A stretch of DNA of 9,367 bases from NCBI GenBank assembly GCA_003646305.1, contig QNFJ01000074.1:1-9367 (forward strand), in the 5' to 3' direction. Both the position numbers and the translations under genes were made by a program. This DNA is from Gammaproteobacteria bacterium (GTDB taxonomy: Bacteria; Pseudomonadota; Gammaproteobacteria; Methylococcales; UBA2780). Each line of letters opens with the position of its first letter. Positions within the stretch are counted from its first letter, which is position 1. The notes beneath the pieces were generated by a model. It was not told the origin of the DNA and did not search any database. It was given only the letters and a program-made list of their open reading frames with translations. Of this stretch, positions 1 through 5,810 are shown one piece after another.

Positions 1-999
1 TCCAGCCAGCCCACCATCAGGAGCCGTTTCTGGTGCAACTCCAGCTGCAGGCGGTTGGTTAGAGAGCGCGCCTGGGATACCCTGTACCGATGATGACTGA
101 CTTACATGCTCTTCAGTCTGCTCACTGCGAAGAGAAGAGCGCTCAGGATTATAGCTATCCTGAGTCTTTTCGGTAATTGTGAAATCGATATCTGCAGTGA
201 CCTGTGCCCTCATACCGGAAGGACCAACCAATGGCGCTAAAATCGTTTCAATCCGACCGATTAAATGATTCTCAACCTGCTGTTTATGATCAAACTGCTT
301 TGATGTCAGAAAAACATCACTCGACCCATCTTCACTACTTAATAGCCGCCCAAGCTGATCAATTAGCGTCACATTACTTGATTCAAGCTGCGGTACACTC
401 GACGCAACAAGGTGAACAATCGCTTCAACCTGGCCTTTATCCAATCCACGCCCTGAATAGAGTTTAACGACAACAGAGGCGCTGGCTTTCTTGCGTTTCC
501 TGACAAAGGCCGACTGTTTGGGTAGCGCCAAATGAACCCGAGCCGAGCGAACATTCTGAATCGAGGTAATTGAACGGGCAATTTCACCCTCTATAGCCCG
601 TTGATATCGTGCCTGTTCAACAAGCTGGCTTGTCCCAAAACTACTCTCTTTTTCCAGCAGCTCGAAACCCGTACCACTCCCTCTGGGCAGACCTTGTCCA
701 GCCAGCTTTAAGCGAAGCTCATCTAATTTTCCGGCTGGAACCATTACAGAGCCAGAGGCCGCATCAATCTTATAGTCAACATTCAGCTTATTGAGCGAAT
801 CGAGTACTTCGTTTATCTCTTTTTCCGCCATGCTGGCGTAAAGAAGCGCGTAGTTTGGTGTTTGCGACCAAAGGACAACCGCCACACCAATTGCAACACT
901 CGCTGCAATACCCAGCATGACGCCAAGCTGCCTGACAACCGGAATTTGCGTCAAACTTTGTGGCGGTAAAATCTCGTTTTCTGTTCTTGCTGCAACCAT
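1..999 (-). CDS. fliF: FliF, flagellar MS-ring protein (N-terminal 333 residues, cut by window edge)
   Basis: FliF forms the MS ring in the inner membrane, on which the rod, C ring and export gate are built. The frame is open from an ATG at 997-999 down to position 1, giving 333 residues of a family usually about 550-600 long; the missing part includes the second membrane helix and the FliG-binding tail. A short cytoplasmic N-terminus is followed by one hydrophobic helix (about residues 21-45, VVRQLGVMLGIAASVAIGVA). Next comes the YscJ/FliF ring-building region, with typical stretches such as NYALLYASM (49-57), GQGLPRGSGTGFELLE (101-116), ARVHLALPKQSAFVRK (153-168) and QVTADIDFT (266-274). 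The last visible part is Ser/Pro/Gly/Gln-rich, as in the periplasmic loop of the family. It begins 34 bp after fliE and should be co-transcribed with it. The ribosome site is weak (AAGAAG, about 11 bases upstream). Confidence 0.96.
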   Translation of the reverse strand, partial: MVAARTENEILPPQSLTQIPVVRQLGVMLGIAASVAIGVAVVLWSQTPNYALLYASMAEKEINEVLDSLNKLNVDYKIDAASGSVMVPAGKLDELRLKLAGQGLPRGSGTGFELLEKESSFGTSQLVEQARYQRAIEGEIARSITSIQNVRSARVHLALPKQSAFVRKRKKASASVVVKLYSGRGLDKGQVEAIVHLVASSVPQLESSNVTLIDQLGRLLSSEDGSSDVFLTSKQFDHKQQVENHLIGRIETILAPLVGPSGMRAQVTADIDFTITEKTQDSYNPERSSLRSEQTEEHVSQSSSVQGIPGALSNQPPAAGVAPETAPDGGLAG

Positions 1000-1033
1000 C
1001 GGATCAATTTCTTCTTATATTCAGATCAAGCCA

Positions 1034-1351
1034 TCACATTGGCATATTCATGACATCTTTATAGGCCTCAACTAACTTGTTGCGCACCTGTACCATCGCC
1101 TGAAAGGAGACACTCGCTTTTTGAGCCGAGATCATCACTTCAGAAAGGCTTACATCATTCTCTCCCAACTGGAATTCGGTTGATAATTGCATTGCGGCCT
1201 GCTGATTATCATTGACTGCATTGATTGACTGTTTCAACACATTGGAAAAATCAGTTTGAGCGGTTGAACCCGTTTGCTCAGTCTGACCACTCGACTGGGC
1301 TGCCATCACTCGCATTTGTGCTAAAACCTGGTTTACATCAATCTGACTCAT
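1034..1351 (-). CDS. fliE: FliE, flagellar MS ring-rod junction protein
   Basis: FliE joins the MS ring to the proximal rod and is among the first substrates of the flagellar export apparatus. The 105-residue length is normal. The C-terminal half carries the family signature: a helix with LSEVMISAQKASVSFQAMVQ (about 69-88), then VRNKLVEAYKDVMNMPM at the very end, which is nearly diagnostic. The N-terminus is polar and rich in Gln, Ser and Thr, as expected for an exported rod protein without a cleaved signal. A GGAG ribosome site (bases 1360-1363) lies 8 bases before the ATG. The gene is first in a fliE-fliF operon and has its own sigma-54 promoter in the 68-bp gap after flrC, so flagellar structural expression can be uncoupled from flrBC. 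Confidence 0.96.
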   Translation of the reverse strand: MSQIDVNQVLAQMRVMAAQSSGQTEQTGSTAQTDFSNVLKQSINAVNDNQQAAMQLSTEFQLGENDVSLSEVMISAQKASVSFQAMVQVRNKLVEAYKDVMNMPM

Positions 1352-1371
1352 TTTTTAATCTCCGGATTTCT

Positions 1372-1385
1372 GTCACTTTATTCAT
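1372..1385 (-). promoter_or_regulatory. Candidate FlrA/FleQ box downstream of the fliE promoter
   Basis: On the minus strand the 14 bases ATGAATAAAGTGAC match the FleQ consensus that I recall from Pseudomonas aeruginosa (GTCANTAAATTGAC) at 10 of 13 defined positions, including the TAAA core and the TGAC half-site. The element would cover about +5 to +18 relative to the predicted start near 1389. FleQ is known to activate some flagellar promoters from sites close to or downstream of the start, so the position is plausible. The match is short and could be chance. Confidence 0.4.
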
Positions 1386-1399
1386 TATTTAAAATACAA

Positions 1400-1416
1400 A
1401 GCAACTATCAAGCCAA
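1400..1416 (-). promoter_or_regulatory. Sigma-54 promoter of fliE-fliF
   Basis: Minus-strand TTGGCTTGATAGTTGCT fits the sigma-54 consensus TGGCAC-N5-TTGCW. The -24 GG is at 1414-1413 and the -12 GC at 1402-1401, with exactly the required 12-bp periodicity. The only departures are TT for AC in the -24 element. Transcription should start near 1389, leaving a leader of about 38 bases before the fliE ATG. Early basal-body operons of Vibrio and Pseudomonas are sigma-54 and FlrA/FleQ dependent, which agrees with the placement. Confidence 0.82.
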
Positions 1417-1419
1417 CAA

Positions 1420-2772
1420 CTAGCAGGGAAGTGCGATACCTGCGTCACGCATTCTTGCAATTTTATATCTCAATGTTCGAGGGCTGATACCCAACCGGTC
1501 AGCCGTCACTTTTCGGCTACCATTTTCTTCTTTTAAAGTATCAATAATTATTTTTTCTTCTACGGAACGGAGCCCTTCACCAAGCCCTTCCGATGCAGGT
1601 TTGACGAGATGCTCTTCAGCCTGCACCCATTGAGGTTCTGCACCATCAAAATCATCTGTATAGGCAATGTCATCTGCACAAATTTTTCCATCTGTAAGTA
1701 ATATCAGTGCCCGTTGAATTACATTCTCAAGTTCGCGGACATTACCCGGCCAGTTATGGCTCTGTAGTTTTTGCTCTGCAGCGGCCAGCAACTGCGGCAA
1801 GGGCTTGCCATATTTCCAGTGTTTGGCAATTAGTCTGTTGGCCAGAAGAGTAATGTCTTCTTTCCGCTCCCTTAGTGCGGGGACTCTTAAAGGAAAAACG
1901 TTGAGCCTGTAAAAAAGATCTTCTCTGAATCTTCCGTCTGACACGGCCTCTCGCAGATTCTGGTTTGTTGTTGCTAAAAGACGTACATCCAGTTTAATCA
2001 CTTTGCGGCTACCGAGTCTTTCGACCTCTTTCTCTTGCAGGACACGCAATAATTTCGCCTGCAGACTAACATCCATTTCGGAAACCTCATCCAGAAGGAG
2101 TGTTCCCCCTTGCGCCTGTTCAAACTTCCCTGGCATCGCCTGATGTGCACCGGTAAAAGCGCCTTTCTCGTAGCCAAACAGAATGGCTTCCAACATATTT
2201 TCAGGAATGGCTGCGCAGTTAATCGCCACAAAAGGCTCTTTTTTGCGAGGCGAATTGTTATGAATAAACCGAGCTAAAACTTCTTTCCCCGTCCCGCTTT
2301 CCCCGTGGATCATTACACTCGCTTCACTTGCCGCAACACGCCCAGCAAGTTTCATTAGCGACTGCATTTTTGGGTCACGCGTCAAAACATCATCGGCAGG
2401 AGTAACTGCTGGTGCGATATGTTGGGAAACCTGAAGCGCAAGCTGATCTGCTTCAAAGGGCTTAACCATAAAATTAACTGCACCAAGCTGCATCGCTTCT
2501 ACGGCTTTCTCAATCGTGCCATATGCCGTCATAAGCAAAACTGGCAACTCTGGGTGGTCTTGTTTAACCGATTCAAGAAGCTGGATACCATCAACCGGTG
2601 ACATCTGAATATCGCTAATAATCAGGCGAAAATTCTGCCTTGAAAGCTTATCCAAAGCCTCCTTCCCATTAGCCGCACAGGTCACACTGTATCCAGACAA
2701 TGCCAGCGTTTCACTCAATGCTTCACTTAATTCCGCATTATCTTCTACAATCAAAATATCTTTATTTCGCAT
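1420..2772 (-). CDS. flrC: FlrC (FleR-type) sigma-54-dependent flagellar response regulator
   Basis: FlrC is the NtrC-family regulator phosphorylated by FlrB that turns on later, sigma-54-dependent flagellar genes. The 450 residues have three parts. A receiver domain (about 4-118) has the acidic pair E10/D11, phospho-acceptor D54 (in ISDIQMSP), T82 and K104 (MVKPF). An AAA+ domain (about 130-360) has Walker A GESGTGKE (157-164), the sigma-54 contact loop GAFTGA (204-209), Walker B GGTLLLDE (222-229) and WPGNVREL (341-348). A Fis-type helix-turn-helix lies at about 404-445 (KVTADRLGISPRTLRYKI). The LFGYEKGAFTGA form, with Tyr where FlrA has His, is characteristic of FlrC/FleR. The ATG lies 2 bp past the flrB stop, and its GAGGAG ribosome site (2781-2786) is inside flrB, so translation is probably coupled. 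Confidence 0.95.
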   Translation of the reverse strand: MRNKDILIVEDNAELSEALSETLALSGYSVTCAANGKEALDKLSRQNFRLIISDIQMSPVDGIQLLESVKQDHPELPVLLMTAYGTIEKAVEAMQLGAVNFMVKPFEADQLALQVSQHIAPAVTPADDVLTRDPKMQSLMKLAGRVAASEASVMIHGESGTGKEVLARFIHNNSPRKKEPFVAINCAAIPENMLEAILFGYEKGAFTGAHQAMPGKFEQAQGGTLLLDEVSEMDVSLQAKLLRVLQEKEVERLGSRKVIKLDVRLLATTNQNLREAVSDGRFREDLFYRLNVFPLRVPALRERKEDITLLANRLIAKHWKYGKPLPQLLAAAEQKLQSHNWPGNVRELENVIQRALILLTDGKICADDIAYTDDFDGAEPQWVQAEEHLVKPASEGLGEGLRSVEEKIIIDTLKEENGSRKVTADRLGISPRTLRYKIARMRDAGIALPC

Positions 2773-2774
2773 CT

Positions 2775-4004
2775 TTAGAACTCCTCTATCCGCTCTTTAA
2801 CGCTACCCGCTAACAGCTCATTTCCAGACAACAGCACCTCTACCTCTTCCGCAGGCAGTTCGACATGAAATGTCGTTCCGTGATCTACTTCAGACTCACA
2901 CCAAATTCGCCCACAGTGAGCTGTTACAACACTTTCTGCTACGGCAAGCCCCAAACCTGTTCCCTGACTGCGTGTCGTAAAAAAAGGCTCAAATATCCTT
3001 TTTTTCTGCTCTTCAGGTATGCCGGGACCATCATCCAGCAGGGAAAGCCTGACTTTTCCTGGCAACGTTGATGTCACTGTAAGCTTTAATACTCCAACAT
3101 CATCAAATGCTATCCGGGCGTTAGATATCAGATTTGATATCACACCTAACAAAGCATCTTCATTCCCTTTGAAATGGCTGTTTTTTGAGCTATTAATAAT
3201 CTCAAAAGTGATTGAGCTACTTTGAATTTCACTGCCCACTGACTCTTTAATCTTTTCCAGAAAAGAGGCTAGATTGATTGCTTTCATCGAGTACTCCCCG
3301 TTGCGAGCAAAAACCAGCATGTCATTAACCTGCCTCTCCATATGGCGTAGACGGCCTAAAAGCTTTTCTGAAAAACGGCTTTTTTGCGCCTCGTTCAAGC
3401 GCGCATCACCCAGTTGTGAGGCATATAAAATTGCTGTGGATAGTGGCGTTCGTACCTGATGAGCCATGCTGGCGACCATTTCTCCCATTGCGGAGAGTTT
3501 TTTCTGATGATTTACCAGTTCCTGTAGTGCGTTCAGTTCACTCGTATCGGTCAAAAGGATAATTTTTTCCAGCGCATTATTACTCTCTACCCAACGTGAG
3601 GAGATTGAAACAACCCGCCCATCTTTCAATGTTCTTTCATGGGGGTTATCTGTTGCAACCTGCATGCTGCGTTCAACGACATCCCCCCATAATTGTTCGG
3701 ACAAGGGAGAATTCAACAGCTCAATTGCACCGCTGTTATGCTCAACGATTTGGTTGTTTTTATCGAGAACGACAACACCACCAGGCAGTGCTTCCAGAAG
3801 TTGTTGCAAACGACTTGCTAACAACTCCTTTTCGATTAATGTCTTAAACCGCTCGTCTCTGGCTGCGGCAAGCTCCTGAGTCAAGCTAGCCACACGCTCT
3901 TCGAGCTCCTGATAAGAGTCTGTCAGATTTTGTGAGAGTTGATTAAAGGTGTTAAAAGCAACCTTTAGTTGTTCAGCTCGTTCGTCTTGAACACTTTGCA
4001 ACAC
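2775..4004 (-). CDS. flrB: FlrB (FleS-type) soluble flagellar sensor histidine kinase
   Basis: FlrB phosphorylates FlrC at the second tier of the flagellar cascade. The 409 residues lack membrane helices, so this is a cytoplasmic kinase, as for known FlrB/FleS. An N-terminal coiled coil (about 20-70, Glu/Leu-rich) precedes a PAS-like domain (about 66-158, with LPGGVVVLDKNNQIVEHN). The dimerization/phospho-acceptor box is MGEMVASMAHQVRTPL with H182. The ATPase part has the N box (NLISNARIAF, 291-300), G1 (DDGPGIP, 324-330), the F box (FEPFFTT, 338-344) and G2 (GTGLGLAV, 348-355), so all catalytic boxes are intact. The start is a GTG at 4002-4004 with AGGA 8 bases upstream. An in-frame stop at 4023-4025 rules out any farther start except non-ATG codons. 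It is co-transcribed with flrC from a sigma-54 promoter. Confidence 0.94.
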   Translation of the reverse strand: MLQSVQDERAEQLKVAFNTFNQLSQNLTDSYQELEERVASLTQELAAARDERFKTLIEKELLASRLQQLLEALPGGVVVLDKNNQIVEHNSGAIELLNSPLSEQLWGDVVERSMQVATDNPHERTLKDGRVVSISSRWVESNNALEKIILLTDTSELNALQELVNHQKKLSAMGEMVASMAHQVRTPLSTAILYASQLGDARLNEAQKSRFSEKLLGRLRHMERQVNDMLVFARNGEYSMKAINLASFLEKIKESVGSEIQSSSITFEIINSSKNSHFKGNEDALLGVISNLISNARIAFDDVGVLKLTVTSTLPGKVRLSLLDDGPGIPEEQKKRIFEPFFTTRSQGTGLGLAVAESVVTAHCGRIWCESEVDHGTTFHVELPAEEVEVLLSGNELLAGSVKERIEEF

Positions 4005-4026
4005 AATCTGCTTCCTGGTTAATTAG

Positions 4027-4043
4027 GGTCACCAATTGTGACC
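4027..4043 (-). promoter_or_regulatory. Perfect GGTCAC/GTGACC inverted repeat, candidate FlrA box of flrBC
   Basis: Two 6-bp arms, GGTCAC and GTGACC, flank 5 bp (CAATT). The inner GTCA-N7-TGAC resembles the FleQ consensus as I recall it (GTCA-N6-TGAC) but is one base longer in the centre. It would sit at about +5 to +21 of the flrB transcript, the same distance from its start as the candidate box in front of fliE. It could equally act as an RNA hairpin in the flrB leader, 23 bases before the GTG. Confidence 0.5.
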
Positions 4044-4057
4044 AACACTAATTAACT

Positions 4058-4073
4058 AGCAAACACTGTGCCT
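4058..4073 (-). promoter_or_regulatory. Sigma-54 promoter of flrB-flrC
   Basis: Minus-strand AGGCACAGTGTTTGCT contains GGCAC-N5-TTGCT, a near-perfect sigma-54 promoter. The -24 GG is at 4072-4071 and the -12 GC at 4060-4059, 12 bp apart. The predicted start is near 4047, giving a leader of about 43 bases to the flrB GTG. It lies just downstream of flrA, whose product is the expected activator of this operon. Confidence 0.87.
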
Positions 4074-4099
4074 TTTGTATTTTTTCTTTATAATCAATG

Positions 4100-4115
4100 A
4101 AATAGACTTCTATTT
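4100..4115. repeat. Inverted repeat AAATAGA-CT-TCTATTT between flrA and flrB
   Basis: Seven-base arms match perfectly around a 2-bp centre, about 12 bp past the flrA stop and about 60 bp upstream of the predicted flrB transcription start. The near-zero spacer argues for a protein-binding site (enhancer position for a sigma-54 activator) over an RNA hairpin. No run of U follows on the minus strand, so it is not a convincing terminator of flrA. Being all A/T apart from one G/C pair per arm, it could be chance. Confidence 0.35.
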
Positions 4116-4126
4116 TTGCAAAAAAG

Positions 4127-5557
4127 TCAGGTTGTTGACGCTTCATCCTGCCGCTGAAGGCCATACTTACGCATTTTTTCTACCAGGGTCGTCCGCCGCA
4201 TCCTTAATGTTTTTGCTGCATGAGCAACCACCCCGTCACATTCCTCTAGTGCTTGCTGTATCAAACTACTTTCTAGGCTACTTAAATGCTCTTTCAGATC
4301 CAGACCACCTGCTGGCAAGTGATCAATCGCTGATTGGCGTGTAGGCGTATGCTCAGCCATTTCACTCACGATCATTGTTATATCGGGAATGTCGAGCTGG
4401 CGGTCATCGAGGTGCTGAAATTTTTCTGGAAGATCACCTCTATCCACAACACCATAAGGAAAAAGAATAATAAGTCTTTCAATGAAGTTGGCCAGCTCTC
4501 TTACATTTCCAGGCCAGCCGTGCTGGCAAAGCGCCATAACAGCACTCGGTGTTAGTCGCACGGAGCCTCTCTTCTCATGTTCCAACCTGCTGATCAAATC
4601 ATTGATGAGTACCGGAATGTCTTCAATTCTTTCTCGTAATGCAGGCAGCTCTATTGGGAAAACATTCAAACGATAAAAGAGATCTTCACGAAAGCGATTT
4701 TCCGTTATTTCAAGCTCAAGATCACGATGGGTTGCAGCGATAATCCGAACATTACATTCGATTGTCTTGTTCCCCCCTACCCGCTCAAAAGTCCTTTCCT
4801 GAAGAACACGCAGAATTTTAACCTGCATATTCAGTGGCATATCGCCGATTTCATCCAAAAATAGCGTGCCACCCTCAGCCATTTCAAAACGCCCTTTTCT
4901 GGCGGAAAGCGCACCTGTAAAGGCACCTTTTTCATGACCAAATAGCTCACTCTCCAGTAGTTCTCCTGGAATAGCACCACAATTAACCGGCACAAAGGGC
5001 CCACTTTTACGGAAAGAGTGGTAATGCAGATTTCTGGCAACCACCTCTTTACCTGTCCCTGATTCACCCAGTATTAAAACAGTCGCCTCTGAATCAGCAA
5101 CTTGCATCAGTAACTTCCGAACAATCTGAATAGCTCGACTGTTACCTGACAAACTTCTGAACAGTTCATTAGCCCTCTGCCCAGATTGCTTCCTCTTCTG
5201 TTTTTTTAGATTAAGCAATAGCTCACTCAACAGGATCTGGTTCGTTGGCCATTTCAGCACAGAAAATATTTTTTCCTCAACAGAGGAAGATAACTTTGCC
5301 CGCTTCTCTTTATCACCAACTAGAATAATTGGAGTATTCGGCAGCTGTTTTACCAACCCATTAATAAATGCACCCAGTCCATCACAACTTTCGGACACAA
5401 ATGTAGCCGAGTAAGAATCATCTTCCAGCACCTGGCTTTTCGCCGTCTGAAAATCAATCTCAACAATCTCATGCCCCATAAACTCTAGAAGAAGCTTGAG
5501 TGACTGACATGCCTCGTCATCAACGCCAAGAACAAGTAATATTTTTTGCGCCATCAT
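4127..5557 (-). CDS. flrA: FlrA (FleQ-type) master flagellar sigma-54 activator, probable cyclic di-GMP receptor
   Basis: FlrA tops the polar flagellar cascade and activates flrBC and basal-body operons with RpoN. I start at the ATG at 5555-5557 (476 residues); an adjacent ATG at 5552-5554 is equally possible. Both follow an AAAGAGG ribosome site. An upstream TTG at 5584 would add nine residues but has no such site. The N-terminal domain (about 5-115) is receiver-like but has no Asp at the phospho-acceptor position (SATFVSE), as in FleQ. The AAA+ part has Walker A GESGTGKE (164-171), GAFTGA (211-216) and Walker B GGTLFLDE (229-236). The C-terminal helix-turn-helix ends in LRMRRTTLVEKMRKYGL, a FlrA/FleQ signature. 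LFRS (132-135), R175/N176 in VVARN and E326 in SRLEHEKRGS correspond to FleQ/FlrA cyclic di-GMP contacts. The gene lies at the edge of the flagellar block and is probably expressed from a sigma-70 promoter. Confidence 0.95.
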   Translation of the reverse strand: MMAQKILLVLGVDDEACQSLKLLLEFMGHEIVEIDFQTAKSQVLEDDSYSATFVSESCDGLGAFINGLVKQLPNTPIILVGDKEKRAKLSSSVEEKIFSVLKWPTNQILLSELLLNLKKQKRKQSGQRANELFRSLSGNSRAIQIVRKLLMQVADSEATVLILGESGTGKEVVARNLHYHSFRKSGPFVPVNCGAIPGELLESELFGHEKGAFTGALSARKGRFEMAEGGTLFLDEIGDMPLNMQVKILRVLQERTFERVGGNKTIECNVRIIAATHRDLELEITENRFREDLFYRLNVFPIELPALRERIEDIPVLINDLISRLEHEKRGSVRLTPSAVMALCQHGWPGNVRELANFIERLIILFPYGVVDRGDLPEKFQHLDDRQLDIPDITMIVSEMAEHTPTRQSAIDHLPAGGLDLKEHLSSLESSLIQQALEECDGVVAHAAKTLRMRRTTLVEKMRKYGLQRQDEASTT

Positions 5558-5646
5558 AAAAAAATGTCTACCTCTTTTCCTCAATCACACTGACGGTGGG
5601 CTCTCTCAACAAAAACGGTCTCGTTAGTACCGCAAATAAAGGCAGC

Positions 5647-5676
5647 AGTTAACCATTAAAGAAGACGATATGTCAA
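5647..5676 (-). promoter_or_regulatory. Candidate sigma-70 promoter of flrA
   Basis: On the minus strand a perfect -35 TTGACA (5676-5671) is followed after 18 bp by TTAACT (5652-5647), preceded by TGG as in an extended -10. The -10 itself is poor (3 of 6). The start would be near 5640, giving a leader of roughly 80 bases. No convincing sigma-54 site precedes flrA, which fits its place at the top of the cascade. Confidence 0.45.
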
Positions 5677-5685
5677 AATTTTGTC
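5672..5685 (-). promoter_or_regulatory. Weak FlrA/FleQ-like box overlapping the flrA -35
   Basis: Minus-strand GACAAAATTTTGAC matches the recalled FleQ consensus at 9 of 13 defined positions, and its central CAAAATTTTG is a perfect 10-bp palindrome. It overlaps the -35 hexamer of the proposed flrA promoter by five bases, a position that would block polymerase. Autorepression by FlrA, or control by another dimeric regulator, is an inference from this overlap. Confidence 0.3.
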
Positions 5686-5741
5686 ACTAGCACTATGCCA
5701 CCTAGAATCCCCCTAATAGCAATCGACTCAATTGAAAAAAC

Positions 5742-5770
5742 TTGACAGCGCCTGTGACAATCCGTAGAAA
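5742..5770 (+). promoter_or_regulatory. Sigma-70 promoter of the CorC-type gene
   Basis: TTGACA (5742-5747, perfect) is separated by an optimal 17 bp from TAGAAA (5765-5770, 4 of 6). The transcript would begin around 5777, only about 30 bases before the TTG start of the gene and about 10 bases before the ATG of a 7-codon mini-ORF. The spacer holds a second partial copy of the -35 sequence in inverted form (TGACAA, 5755-5760), which may be a weak operator. Confidence 0.6.
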
Positions 5771-5786
5771 TCACTCTGTGTTTATT

Positions 5787-5810
5787 ATGAGTGCCATTCT
5801 TACCTTTTGA
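5787..5810 (+). other. Seven-codon mini-ORF overlapping the start of the CorC-type gene
   Basis: ATG AGT GCC ATT CTT ACC TTT TGA encodes MSAILTF. Its TGA (5808-5810) overlaps the TTG start (5807-5809) of the following gene in a TTGA junction. Neither start has a good Shine-Dalgarno sequence. The mini-ORF may be a leader that delivers ribosomes to the TTG. Alternatively, one T is missing from the TTTT run: with five Ts the frames fuse and the protein starts at this ATG. Chance is a third possibility. Confidence 0.3.

Noticed and set aside
369..587. A 72-codon open frame on the minus strand inside fliF
   Set aside because: It overlaps fliF in another frame on the same strand; fliF is conserved throughout and the small frame has no recognisable features.
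4075..4344. An 89-codon plus-strand frame across the end of flrA and the flrA-flrB gap
   Set aside because: It is antisense to the conserved helix-turn-helix of FlrA, contains the flrBC promoter and has no ribosome site or family resemblance.
5558..5584. A longer FlrA with nine extra residues, starting at TTG 5584
   Set aside because: The TTG has no ribosome site, whereas AAAGAGG lies between it and two ATGs that give the usual FlrA N-terminus (MAQKILLVLG).
5600..5640. Small hairpin (CGGT/ACCG) followed by five Ts in the flrA leader as an attenuator
   Set aside because: The stem is only four or five pairs with a nine-base loop, too weak to call.
5685..5702. TGGCAT-N5-TAGT upstream of flrA as a sigma-54 promoter
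   Set aside because: The -12 element lacks the essential GC; only the -24 half matches.
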